From a bacterium SCSIO 12741 (lineage in GTDB: Bacteria > Bacteroidota > Bacteroidia > Flavobacteriales_G > Salibacteraceae): 64,000 bases of DNA. The notes under the pieces are model-generated. The model did not search any database and was not told the origin of the DNA. It was given only the letters and a program-made list of their open reading frames with translations. This document shows, piece by piece, positions 41,114-49,702 of this stretch; the stretch's first letter is position 1, and each line of letters begins with the position of its first letter. Location of the stretch: the NCBI GenBank assembly GCA_024398055.1, contig CP073749.1, positions 744,001-808,000 on the forward strand, given 5' to 3'. Both the position numbers and the translations under genes were made by a program.

Positions 41114-41968
41114 TTGACACGCGATTACATCCATATCAACGATTTTATCATTCTGGTAGAAGAAGCGCAGGCCAATACTGTGGAAGTGGATATCTGTGGC
41201 TTTGAAGAACCACTCATTGCCGTTGCCTTTTACGGATCGGGGAATGTGGATCTGGCTGTAAAGTATGGGCAGAAAACCAAGAACTTTAAACACACCAAGG
41301 GGCTGGCTCTTTCTTTCTATGCGGATGATCAGGTAAGTTTCGAACACACCATTTCTGAGCACAAAAATTTGGAGTGTATTGTAATCGCAACGGCCTTGCG
41401 ACACTTGGACAAACTACCGAATCAGGAAGGAGAAATCTTTAAAGAATTGCTCCAGGAATTGGTGCAGCCCAAGGATCATTATGTAGAAGGGCCGAGCTTT
41501 TTCATGACTCCGGAAATGCAGCGTATTCTGGATGCCTTGTTTGCCAACCAGTATTCCGGAAAAACCAAAATGATGTTTTTCAGAAGCCAGATTACGGCGC
41601 TACTCTCCCACTTCTTTGGGCAGTTGGCGTTGATGCATGATTCCAGGGCTCAAACCGATCATCGTGATAAGCTCAATGAGGCCCGGGATATTTTGCTTGC
41701 TAACCTGGACAACCCGCCATCTCTTTCTGAACTTTCCCGACAAATTGGGCTCAACACGTCCAAACTCAAAAAGGAATTTAAAGCGGTATTTGGAGAGCCT
41801 GTTTTTAAATACCTCCACAACGAAAGACTGTCCACAGCCCACAAACTCATCAGCGAACAAAAAGCAACCGTACAGGAGGCCGCCTGGCAAGTGGGTTATG
41901 ATAGCCTGAGTTCCTTCTCCAACGCTTTCTCCAAAAAATTCGGATACCGACCCAGCCAAATCAAGTAG
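41114..41968 (+). CDS. AraC-family transcriptional regulator
   Basis: 284-residue regulator with a C-terminal AraC helix-turn-helix pair (~190-284: LSELSRQIGLNTSKLKKEFKAVFG, VQEAAWQVGYDSLSSFSNAFSKKFGYRPSQIK). The N-terminal domain (~1-170) is not a clear cupin match. The longest frame starts at 41009 but crosses a terminator, so TTG at 41114 is preferred. It heads a unit with a haem protein, a DUF1772 protein and an NmrA-type protein, and probably controls it. Confidence 0.85.
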   Translation: MTRDYIHINDFIILVEEAQANTVEVDICGFEEPLIAVAFYGSGNVDLAVKYGQKTKNFKHTKGLALSFYADDQVSFEHTISEHKNLECIVIATALRHLDKLPNQEGEIFKELLQELVQPKDHYVEGPSFFMTPEMQRILDALFANQYSGKTKMMFFRSQITALLSHFFGQLALMHDSRAQTDHRDKLNEARDILLANLDNPPSLSELSRQIGLNTSKLKKEFKAVFGEPVFKYLHNERLSTAHKLISEQKATVQEAAWQVGYDSLSSFSNAFSKKFGYRPSQIK

Positions 41969-42063
41969 TGCACTTTTGGAACAAATCGTTCTTCCGCTCG
42001 AATAAATGATTCAAGACGGACCGCTTGACCTTTGCTTCATCAAATTTTTAAAACGAAAACGCG

Positions 42064-42414
42064 ATGATGGCAATTGGAACCATTCTCTTAAGTATAGGGC
42101 TCTTAGTTGGAAAAGGCCCCGTTACCTTTCAACAACCCTCTGGGCCTTCCACTCAGAAGGATCATTACGATTTTTCTTTACCACTGACCTATAAGGAACG
42201 TGCCTTCCAAATCCTGGATACCAAGTGCAACGTGTGCCACCGCAGGCAAAACAAAAAGCGAGTATTTACTCCCGATAACATGTCCCCTTGGGCCCAGGAC
42301 ATTTATGAGCAGGTATTTGAAAAAAGGAGAATGCCTCGTGGAAACCGCATCAAGCTTACTCAAAGCGAATACGACGATTTACTAACGTGGATCAACTCCA
42401 CTCCCAAATTTTAA
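42064..42414 (+). CDS. Small haem-binding (cytochrome c-like) protein
   Basis: 116-residue protein with an N-terminal membrane or signal segment (IGTILLSIGLLVG) and one c-type haem motif CNVCH, followed by MPRGN and a C-terminal helix (QSEYDDLLTWI), a layout seen in short cytochrome-like proteins. Ends 3 bp before the DUF1772 gene, so probably translated from the same mRNA. A periplasmic electron carrier is likely. Confidence 0.75.
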   Translation: MMAIGTILLSIGLLVGKGPVTFQQPSGPSTQKDHYDFSLPLTYKERAFQILDTKCNVCHRRQNKKRVFTPDNMSPWAQDIYEQVFEKRRMPRGNRIKLTQSEYDDLLTWINSTPKF

Positions 42415-42417
42415 AAC

Positions 42418-42912
42418 ATGGAACTCTCATTCAAAACCCTCAGCTTATTGCTTGGCATCATTCTAACCGGATTAACAGCCGGCTTATGCTACACCTGGTC
42501 AAATGCTATAACCCCAGGAATTGGAAGTCTTGATGATCACACTTTTCTAAAATCTTTTCAGGCCATGAACCGGGCGATTATCAATCCCAGTTTTATACTC
42601 GTTTTTTTTGGCCCAGTCATTCTTCTCTTTCTAAACGCCTATTGGTTTAGGAACACCAGCCCCATCACCTTTTGGTCCTTTTTGATCGCCGCCTTGGTTT
42701 TCTTCATAGGTGTAAGCGTGGTCACTGTTTCGAAAAATGTCCCGCTCAACGAAATCCTCGACAGGAGCATTCTGGAAGTGATGAGTAAACAAGAGCTGGC
42801 CCAGCTCAGAAAGACCTTTGAAGAGCCCTGGAACCGCTGGCATTGGATACGCACCCTAAGCTCTATCGCCTCACTTATTCTGCTGCTTATGGGCAGCTTC
42901 AATCTGAAATAA
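42418..42912 (+). CDS. DUF1772 (anthrone-oxygenase-like) membrane protein
   Basis: 164-residue protein with four hydrophobic helices and the DUF1772 pattern: LTAGLCYTWSNAITPGIG, FQAMNRAIINPSF, VTVSKNVPLNEIL, RKTFEEPWNRWHWIRT. Fungal relatives oxidise anthrones; bacterial members are uncharacterised. Here it lies between a haem protein and an NAD(P)-binding protein, so a redox role on a small aromatic is possible (inference). Confidence 0.82.
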   Translation: MELSFKTLSLLLGIILTGLTAGLCYTWSNAITPGIGSLDDHTFLKSFQAMNRAIINPSFILVFFGPVILLFLNAYWFRNTSPITFWSFLIAALVFFIGVSVVTVSKNVPLNEILDRSILEVMSKQELAQLRKTFEEPWNRWHWIRTLSSIASLILLLMGSFNLK

Positions 42913-42964
42913 AACAACCCGATCGCCTTACGATCAAAATCATTAATACTTAAAAAATAGAGAC

Positions 42965-43795
42965 ATGAAAACAGAGAACATCTTAGTACTTGGTGGAACC
43001 GGAAAAACCGGGCGCAGAATCGTCGATTTGTTAACTCAAAAAGGACATAATGTGCGCATTGGTTCCCGAAGCAACCAACCTTCATTTGATTGGCATCAAC
43101 CCGAAGAATGGACTCATGCCTTGGAAGGAATGGACCAGGTATACATCACCTATCAACCCGACCTGGCCGTGCCGGGAGCCCTTCAAGCGATTGAGCAATT
43201 GGTCAAAGAAGCCCAAAAAACGGGTATTCAAAAATTAGTTTTACTCTCTGGAAAAGGAGAGCGCGAAGCCGAACTTTGCGAACAAGTTGTTATCCACTCG
43301 GGATTGGATTATACGATCGTGAGGGCCAGCTGGTTTAACCAGAATTTTAGTGAAAGCTTTTTGGTAGATCCCATTTTGGATGGTTTCGTTGCCCTCCCTC
43401 AGTCCGAAGTTCAAATTCCCTTTGTAGACGCCGATGATATTGCCGAAGTTGCGGTCAAAGCACTCTTGGAAGAAACACATAGTGGAAAAATCTATCAACT
43501 GACCGGACCTCGATCACTAACCTTTAAAGAGGCCATCTACGAAATCGCCGAGGCCAGCAATCGAGCCATCACCTTTGTGCCAATTACCGTGGAAGAATAT
43601 GGAGAAGGAATGCGCCAAGCTCAGCTACCCGAAGATTTTATCTGGTTGATTGAATACCTCTTTCGTGAAGTGCTGGGGAATCCTAAAAACTCAGAAATCA
43701 CCCAGGATGTGGAAAAGGTTCTTGGTCGCCCGGCGATCGATTTTAGCCAATATGTCCAGAGGACTGCCCAAACCGGAGTTTGGACCGTTGCCTAA
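42965..43795 (+). CDS. NAD(P)-binding NmrA-type (atypical SDR) protein
   Basis: 276-residue Rossmann protein: nucleotide loop VLGGTGKTGRRIVDLL near residue 8, GSRSNQPSF, the atypical SDR strands (LVLLSGKGEREAELCEQVVIHSGLDYTIVRASWFNQNF), and a C-terminal substrate region. Belongs to the NmrA/ergot-alkaloid (YesF-like) branch, a redox sensor or reductase. It is 52 bp after the DUF1772 gene and ends the unit headed by the AraC gene. Confidence 0.88.
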   Translation: MKTENILVLGGTGKTGRRIVDLLTQKGHNVRIGSRSNQPSFDWHQPEEWTHALEGMDQVYITYQPDLAVPGALQAIEQLVKEAQKTGIQKLVLLSGKGEREAELCEQVVIHSGLDYTIVRASWFNQNFSESFLVDPILDGFVALPQSEVQIPFVDADDIAEVAVKALLEETHSGKIYQLTGPRSLTFKEAIYEIAEASNRAITFVPITVEEYGEGMRQAQLPEDFIWLIEYLFREVLGNPKNSEITQDVEKVLGRPAIDFSQYVQRTAQTGVWTVA

Positions 43796-44056
43796 GTAAC
43801 TATGGATCGAGCAATGGTTTCCTCAAGAACAGAATCAGCATTTCGCGTAAGGCCCATTCTGGAAGTGAACATTCCCAAATCTCTTAAGAAGCTTCTTTTT
43901 TATGCCGTCCGAAATGGCCTTCGAACCTTTTTCCGCTATTGACTCTGCCTGTGGGAAAGCCCCTTTCCGATATTTTTCGGGGAGGGGTTTGCTTGTTTTC
44001 CATAGTAGGTCCACTTGGGTAGTGCAATTCACAACATCCTTACCCTAAAAAGTAAA
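43796..44056. other. Gene-free stretch before the T9SS propeller-like gene
   Basis: Holds an imperfect inverted repeat around 43951-43993 (AAAGCCCCTTTCC with GGGGAGGGGTTT). A 65-codon minus-strand frame here has poor composition and is not annotated. Nothing else is seen. Confidence 0.3.
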
Positions 44057-44078
44057 AAAGCGGACCGAAGTCCGCTTT
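44057..44078 (-). terminator. Terminator of the 1005-aa T9SS gene
   Basis: Stem AAAGCGGAC / GTCCGCTTT, loop CGAA; on the minus strand it is followed by a T tract. 24 bp past the stop. Confidence 0.85.
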
Positions 44079-44101
44079 CTCATCATGTTTTTGATTTTAG
44101 A

Positions 44102-47100
44102 TTACTCGATAATTAAAGGAGTAGTTTCAAACAAACTTCCTTCATTTTCTTTCCAGCTTATCAAATAAGTACCTGGCGTAAGTTCACCAAGCGACAACTG
44201 ATTAGCCTGAAGTCCAGGGGCATCCAAGATGATACGTCCTGAAAGGTCCAAAATTTTCACGTCCAGGACAGGTCTGGTAAATGAAACTTGATTGGTAGCT
44301 GGATTCGGATAAACCTGAATCGGGTCTTTTTGTAATTCATCACCTGAGCCATAAACCACGTCCAACCACTCATCATCATCAGCGGAAACTTTTTCACGAC
44401 CAGTAGGAACTCCGGTCGCACTACAATCGAACAGTTGTACGCAAAGATCAGTTTTGCCAATGCTGTATCCTGATTCGGACACATCCGGGTTATTTTCCTC
44501 CCAATTGTAAATACTCTCCTCAATCGGATCTTGATACATGTGAATGGTCAGCGGTACATCGCATAATGTTTGAGTTTGAGATGTACCAACGGAATCAGAA
44601 TTAATGACAAAAGGCTTACGGGTTGATCCAGTGGCCCCAGTTAGTCCGGTTATGGTATATCCTCTATCAGGAGATTGCCACACGCCTAACCCTACGTTTT
44701 TTGCATCCATATCGTACTCTACCGAGAAAACCAAAGAGCTCCACAGTGGATCTAAAGCGAATAAATGAGTACGTTCCAATCCTGAAGAGCTCAAACGAGT
44801 CTTACCGGTAACAACGGTTTCACCTCGATCATTTATGGTCAAGTTGTGCAACAACATCATTTCAGATACATCCTTGGCTACCATTAGATGGTTGATCAAG
44901 TTTCCAGTTGAGCTTAGTCTTACGATTAATCCATGACGAAAAGTGGCATTAGTTCCAGAACCAGTGTGATCACTCGTGCGACCAACAACAATGAACTCTC
45001 CACTCGCAGTCTCCTTAATCGCTGTGAAAAAAGTATTACTTCTTTCGGATGAAGGTCCATTGAGGTTATAAACACCTCCGGCTAAGGTTCGTCTGAACTT
45101 ATGAGCCCATTGAACATTGTAGCTATTGTCCATTTTAATGACCAAACCAGCATGGTAGTCATAATTGTGTCCGGTATTTCCAACGATCACAAATCCACCA
45201 TCTGATGTTGGCTCGACATCACGCATGTATTCCCAGTTTCTTGTGGCTTTACCTAACTGACGAAAAGCTAATAGTGAGCCTGTGCTATCAGCTACAAGAG
45301 TAAAGAAATCATGTACCTGACCTGAATACTCATGGCCGTTGTAAAAACCAACCATGGCAATATCTCCATTGTTCAGTTCAACAGCATTAGTACTCAAGAC
45401 ATGGTTGCTGATTTCATAAACCTGAAACCACTTCACAGAGCCATCACGATTTAAACGAAGCAAGAATGGTTTTTTCTTTGTACTTCCGTAGCTTAGGGTA
45501 GTACCACTAACAATATAACCGTCCGCACATTTTTTCACTGAAGTACCACGATCTTGATTGGAACCACCATATCGATTAGTCCAAATTACACGTCCTGAGT
45601 CGGCGGCCAAAGACACATAAATGTCACCGCTATTATCCTGGCTCGTCGCAACGGTAATTACTCGTTGAACCGGAGTAGGAAGACCTGTTTCCCGATCTGG
45701 AATTGAATCCACAAAGTAGTCTGATTCCTTTCTTCTAAAATGAGGGTAATTTTGGGTATTGTGCTGGTGGATATTCATGTATTCAATGAATTGATCATTG
45801 GGATAACAATCAACATGAATGGTGATGGAATCTAAAGCGGAGCAATGGCAGTCCGAAACGGAATAATAGATCACGTGATCACCTGGTCCTGCTACATTAG
45901 GATCGAATTGAGTACCGGTTACACCCACACCTGAAAAAGTACCTCCAGAAGGAAACCCGGAAAGATTGATAGGCGCAGAACTCCAAGAAGTGGAATAGCT
46001 CTCAGCCTGAACCATTGCAGAAAGCATACAAGTATCAATTGTTGCTGTAAAGCCCAAAAGATTGGTGTCAATCGGGTTAATACTATTCAGAGGGCCAACC
46101 ATGGTGTCATGAAACTGGCCTCCAATGTTAAATGTATTTGTTCCCGTAATTTCCATCGCATAGGCTTCAACATGTTCTGCGCCTCCATTAAATGTATAAC
46201 TGCCCAAATAGGTTCCATCCGGGTGGTAGCGGTACAGCCATAGCTTGCCTGTAAACCTTCCAGAACGGTAGGTACCTGCTCCTACAGGGTAACCACAGCC
46301 ATCAATTTCGACGTCATACCCTATGCAGGCAGAGCCAGGAAAGTAACTTTCATCAAGCCATTCAACACCGCTCAAATCTGCTTTTACCTTGGCCATGAAC
46401 ATCGCCTGGCTGGAACTATAAACCACTTTATTTCCCATTTTTAATGAATCCAAAAAGGTTCCAGTCACATAAAAATGAGATCCGCTTAGCGCAATTCCAT
46501 GACCTTCCCCAAAACCTGAACCTCCACTCGTAGCGGATAATTGAGCAATGAGAGTTCCACTTGGATTGTACTTATTCATTAAAAGGGCGTCTGAGGCTCT
46601 TCGCCCAACAACTACGGGATTGTCGCTAGGGTCCAACTCCAAATCATACCCTTCTGCCAGGGGTAAGTATTTATGCCATTGATATACTCCCGAAGAATTA
46701 AGCTTAACCAGCAGTAAACCTTCATTGGCATATCTGTACTTTTTTGAAGGATTAAATATGATAGAATCCAAAACCTCACCCACAAAATAAACATCTCCAG
46801 AAGCGGCCTGTTCTATATCCCAAACATTGGTATATGTGCTATCGCCATTGATCCGAATAAAGGTCTGCCAGGAAGGCCCGCGAATGATTAAGGTATCGTA
46901 ATTCCATATTCCACCTTCAATATTCCCTCCACCAGACATAGATTCAACAGCGGTCCATTGGTCGGCGGGGTCTGGATTGACGGTCCCAATACCAGCATTT
47001 GTGTACGTCCCCGCCATGTCTAAGACAAGATGATTTCCGTACCCTCCTTGTAAACTAATTTGTGCCTGAATTGGCCCCATCAGGAATCCAACCCAGACTA

Positions 47101-47119
47101 ATAAAAAGATTTTTTTCAT
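44102..47119 (-). CDS. Large secreted propeller-like protein with T9SS tag
   Basis: 1005-residue protein: signal 1-20 (ending PIQAQ), a ~360-residue beta-propeller-like first part with repeats such as G..LLVKLNSSG.., FYVTGTFLDSLK, a bridge with SDCHCSALDSITIHVDC, and a second propeller-like half (~480-850: RYGGSNQDRGTSVKKCADGYIVSGTT, TSDGGFVIVGNTGHNYDYHAGLVIKMD). The C-terminus is a T9SS sorting domain (VYPNPATNQ). Similar repeats (delta-60/SBBP type) occur in Bacteroidota surface proteins; ligand unknown. Single gene with a strong terminator. Confidence 0.8.
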   Translation of the reverse strand: MKKIFLLVWVGFLMGPIQAQISLQGGYGNHLVLDMAGTYTNAGIGTVNPDPADQWTAVESMSGGGNIEGGIWNYDTLIIRGPSWQTFIRINGDSTYTNVWDIEQAASGDVYFVGEVLDSIIFNPSKKYRYANEGLLLVKLNSSGVYQWHKYLPLAEGYDLELDPSDNPVVVGRRASDALLMNKYNPSGTLIAQLSATSGGSGFGEGHGIALSGSHFYVTGTFLDSLKMGNKVVYSSSQAMFMAKVKADLSGVEWLDESYFPGSACIGYDVEIDGCGYPVGAGTYRSGRFTGKLWLYRYHPDGTYLGSYTFNGGAEHVEAYAMEITGTNTFNIGGQFHDTMVGPLNSINPIDTNLLGFTATIDTCMLSAMVQAESYSTSWSSAPINLSGFPSGGTFSGVGVTGTQFDPNVAGPGDHVIYYSVSDCHCSALDSITIHVDCYPNDQFIEYMNIHQHNTQNYPHFRRKESDYFVDSIPDRETGLPTPVQRVITVATSQDNSGDIYVSLAADSGRVIWTNRYGGSNQDRGTSVKKCADGYIVSGTTLSYGSTKKKPFLLRLNRDGSVKWFQVYEISNHVLSTNAVELNNGDIAMVGFYNGHEYSGQVHDFFTLVADSTGSLLAFRQLGKATRNWEYMRDVEPTSDGGFVIVGNTGHNYDYHAGLVIKMDNSYNVQWAHKFRRTLAGGVYNLNGPSSERSNTFFTAIKETASGEFIVVGRTSDHTGSGTNATFRHGLIVRLSSTGNLINHLMVAKDVSEMMLLHNLTINDRGETVVTGKTRLSSSGLERTHLFALDPLWSSLVFSVEYDMDAKNVGLGVWQSPDRGYTITGLTGATGSTRKPFVINSDSVGTSQTQTLCDVPLTIHMYQDPIEESIYNWEENNPDVSESGYSIGKTDLCVQLFDCSATGVPTGREKVSADDDEWLDVVYGSGDELQKDPIQVYPNPATNQVSFTRPVLDVKILDLSGRIILDAPGLQANQLSLGELTPGTYLISWKENEGSLFETTPLIIE

Positions 47120-47417
47120 CGATCGATAAGTTTAAGTTAAGTGCCTACTTCTTCTATGGGTTTTTCGGCTCATACCCAAACCAAAAGTGAATGCCCATAG
47201 GTTAGGATAAAACACCTGATTTGAATCCGGTAGTAGTACTGAAGAATTTGGTACTATTGAATTTGAACTTGGTCATGGTCCAATTCGGTCAAATATCAGG
47301 AATGGCTAAACTATCCTTTCAATTTTTGGGATTTGTGGTTTGGGATCAACCTATTGTAGTCTCATATTGCCCAAGAGAGGGGGCAAGGTTCTTTCGAAAC
47401 TCACAGCTCAGGATGAT
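47120..47417. other. Intergenic region upstream of the 1005-aa gene
   Basis: 298 bp without a credible gene. A plus-strand frame of 87 codons here has poor composition. No promoter consensus is clear. Confidence 0.3.
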
Positions 47418-47993
47418 TTACCTCCTCCCAGCAGCTCTCCGTTTCATCCTCGCTACTCGCCCTGCTTCCATCTTAATGGCATAGCGATCGACTAATTCAC
47501 ACTCCCAGCGTTTGGCAATTTTTTGGGTAAGTTCCAAGGCTTGAGAATAATCGAAATAGGTCTGAATCAAAATCACTTTTTTCAATTTGCTGGAGCGCAG
47601 ATAAATTCCATACTGATCATAACTTTTGCGGTAGGTATTTCCTCCATTCCACGAATTTAGTGGAGAGACTACCCTTCCCTTAACCACATTATCAGACAAA
47701 ACCACAGAATCCATGTCGGACTTGGTCCACCTTTGGGTTTTACCAAACGGAACCACCCAAAAAACGATGGGTTTTAACTCCATTCTTCCTTTGGACAAAT
47801 AGAAGGTGGTGTGATGAGAATAAGTTAAGGCTCCCAAAAGAACGATTGCCACGAAAATCACGAAGGCAAGAAGTTGATTCGATAGAAATACCCAAGGACC
47901 AAAAATCAGGATGAAGACCATGCAAATCTTGATTACCCAAACGACTTGGCGGGAGCGAGTTTCTCCATTTTTTAATTGGATGGTATCAATCAA
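47418..47993 (-). CDS. Small membrane protein, PH-domain-like
   Basis: 191-residue protein with two adjacent N-terminal helices (~18-55) and a C-terminal soluble domain with alternating strands (GRMELKPIVFWVVPFGKT, GIYLRSSKLKKVILIQTYFDYSQ) like the bacterial PH-like (YdbS/bPH) fold. The C-terminus is Arg-rich. Function unknown. It is divergent from the next gene. Confidence 0.55.
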   Translation of the reverse strand: MIDTIQLKNGETRSRQVVWVIKICMVFILIFGPWVFLSNQLLAFVIFVAIVLLGALTYSHHTTFYLSKGRMELKPIVFWVVPFGKTQRWTKSDMDSVVLSDNVVKGRVVSPLNSWNGGNTYRKSYDQYGIYLRSSKLKKVILIQTYFDYSQALELTQKIAKRWECELVDRYAIKMEAGRVARMKRRAAGRR

Positions 47994-48113
47994 GGCAGGG
48001 AAATTTCTGGAAAGTCATCAACGAATTTACCTCCCTTTTTTCAATACCAAATCCTTCGAAAGATCAACGGCACAATCCTTTGATAAAATCGAGAATTTCG
48101 CTCTATACTATCT

Positions 48114-48171
48114 CCATCTAAAACTGTCCGACAAGGAGTTTACCCTAATATCGAAAAGCCTTAATGTGCCT
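48114..48171. repeat. Copy A of a ~60-bp diverged duplicate
   Basis: Matches copy B at 48830-48891: ACAAGGAGTTT/CCAAGGAGTTA, then TAAT.TCGAAAAGCCTT in both. Lies ~100 bp before the next gene. Copies read KLSDKEFTLISKSL and KLSPKELTIISKSL in one frame, so it may be a coding remnant. Confidence 0.6.
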
Positions 48172-48270
48172 GGCTCATGAGCGAAGTGAGTAATCCTCAT
48201 TCAGTACCGCCGAAAAAACAAATCCCATACAATTCAAAAGTCTCGGCTTCGTTTACTCCAAAAATCGACC

Positions 48271-48789
48271 GTGATTCGTACCCTCCTGTTATTCATGCTA
48301 CTCTCCTACCTTCCTACCGTTTATGGCCAAACCGATAGCACTAAAAAGTCTAACCCCTTTGAACGGATTTTTGGTGCCTGCGCACCGAGAGACAGCTTTT
48401 CCATGTCTTTGACTAACGGTCATACCATTATCTATTCAAGAGCAGACACCGTTGTTCGTTGTGTGAAGGACAATGGAAAGATTAAATGGGAAACCAGTTT
48501 GAAGGGAACCGGGAATAACCTGGCTGGCATCATCAGGCAGGACGTGCTAAGGCTGGATCGATTTGTACTTAAACCCTATGATCTTCAACTCTGGCCATGC
48601 CAAAGTAGAAACTATATTTTACTCGACTCCAAACGCGGTCGAGTTTTAGTACTTTCAGGAGTTGAGCTGGATGATTTCATCAAAAAAAGAGTTAACCGGC
48701 AGGACGTGAAAATTCTTCAGGCTAAAAAGGAGGATCGAAAAATTCGGAACAAGCAAGATTATCAGGAATGGAAGCGGTTAACCCGATGA
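48271..48789 (+). CDS. Small secreted protein, function unknown
   Basis: 172-residue exported protein with signal MIRTLLLFMLLSYLPTVYGQ (GTG start), a middle part with three Cys (FGACAPRDSF, DTVVRCV, WPCQSR) and a C-terminal basic coiled-helix tail (KKEDRKIRNKQDYQEWKRL). No recognised domain. It stands alone between two copies of the ~60-bp repeat. Confidence 0.55.
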   Translation: MIRTLLLFMLLSYLPTVYGQTDSTKKSNPFERIFGACAPRDSFSMSLTNGHTIIYSRADTVVRCVKDNGKIKWETSLKGTGNNLAGIIRQDVLRLDRFVLKPYDLQLWPCQSRNYILLDSKRGRVLVLSGVELDDFIKKRVNRQDVKILQAKKEDRKIRNKQDYQEWKRLTR

Positions 48790-48829
48790 ACCAAAATATA
48801 TCTTTTCGACGCCCATTTTTAAGCTAAAC

Positions 48830-48900
48830 CATCTCCTCCAAAAATTGTCTCCCAAGGAGTTAACAATAATTTCGAAAAGCCTTTATTTTTGCCGGTCTGG
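48830..48900. repeat. Copy B of the ~60-bp duplicate, with promoter-like boxes
   Basis: Diverged copy of 48114-48171. It contains TATTTTTG (48884-48891) followed, 24 bp later, by TACTTTTG (48908-48915); both end in TTTTGCCGG. Lies just before the peroxiredoxin gene. Confidence 0.6.
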
Positions 48901-48915
48901 TAAAGTTTACTTTTG
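48884..48915 (+). promoter_or_regulatory. Two -7-like boxes upstream of peroxiredoxin
   Basis: TATTTTTG at 48884-48891 and TACTTTTG at 48908-48915, both TAnnTTTG, 24 bp apart and both followed by CCGG. Either could drive the gene starting at 48960. No -33 TTG at ~20 bp. Confidence 0.4.
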
Positions 48916-48959
48916 CCGGGAAATATTGCACACATCTTAAATTCAAAAACAAGATAATT

Positions 48960-49592
48960 ATGTCAGTTTTAGTTGGAAAAAAAGCTCCCTCATTTTCAGA
49001 GACCGCTGTAGCTAACGGTGGAGAAGTGATCAATGACTTTTCTCTGGATCAATACATTGGAAAAAGCCACGTTTTGTTCTTTTTCTACCCAAAAGATTTC
49101 ACCTTCGTTTGTCCTACCGAATTGCACGCTTTTAACGCTGCTTTGGATCAGTTTAAGCAACGTGGTGTTGAAGTAGTAGCTTGCTCTACTGACACTGCTG
49201 AGTCTCACTGGGGATGGTTGCAAATGCCCAAAAGCCAAGGTGGTATTCAAGGTGTAAACTACCCTATCGTTGCCGATACTACAAAAACCATTTCTGCTAA
49301 CTACGGTGTTTTGGCCGGAGACTACGATTTGGATGAGCAAGGTAACTTGATCGCTACTGGACCAATGATCGCTTTCCGTGGATTGTTCTTAATCGACAAA
49401 AACGGAGTTGTTCAGCACCAAGTAGTAAACAACTTCCCATTAGGAAGAAGCGTTGGTGAAGCTCTTCGTATGGTTGATGCTTTGTTGCACTTCGAAGAAA
49501 ACGGTGAAGTTTGTCCTGCTGACTGGAACCAGGGTGACGACGCTATGAAAGACACTCACGAAGGAGTTGCTGATTATTTGGCTGCTCACTAA
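48960..49592 (+). CDS. 2-Cys peroxiredoxin (AhpC/Prx1 type)
   Basis: 210-residue thiol peroxidase reducing H2O2 and organic hydroperoxides. Peroxidatic Cys51 in FTFVCPTE and resolving Cys185 in GEVCPADW, the typical 2-Cys pair; GGLGP-type loop and the C-terminal YLAAH tail are consistent. Cytoplasmic. Strongly biased codons (Ala GCT, Thr ACT, Val GTT/GTA) point to high expression. Single gene with its own promoter region and a terminator downstream. Confidence 0.95.
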   Translation: MSVLVGKKAPSFSETAVANGGEVINDFSLDQYIGKSHVLFFFYPKDFTFVCPTELHAFNAALDQFKQRGVEVVACSTDTAESHWGWLQMPKSQGGIQGVNYPIVADTTKTISANYGVLAGDYDLDEQGNLIATGPMIAFRGLFLIDKNGVVQHQVVNNFPLGRSVGEALRMVDALLHFEENGEVCPADWNQGDDAMKDTHEGVADYLAAH

Positions 49593-49614
49593 GAGTTGAA
49601 ATAAACACATAAGG

Positions 49615-49655
49615 AAAGCGGTTTGTTCCATACCTGGGACAGCCGCTTTTTTATT
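49615..49655 (+). terminator. Terminator after peroxiredoxin
   Basis: Stem AAAGCGG ... CCGCTTT with an inner TGTTCC/GGGACA extension and a final run of T. Confidence 0.85.
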
Positions 49656-49690
49656 TGGCACAATTTATTCAGACGCTTCCCGTATAACTG

Positions 49691-49698
49691 TATTTTTG
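49691..49698 (+). promoter_or_regulatory. -7 box 4 bp before the T9SS plug gene start
   Basis: TATTTTTG; the predicted start of transcription falls on or next to the ATG at 49703, so the mRNA may be leaderless. Confidence 0.45.
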
Positions 49699-49702
49699 AT
49701 CC

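Noticed and set aside
43835-44032. 65-codon minus-strand frame
   Set aside because: Poor composition and a repeat inside it; not supported.
47221-47484. 87-codon plus-strand frame
   Set aside because: Overlaps the minus-strand membrane gene and lacks a start or a domain.
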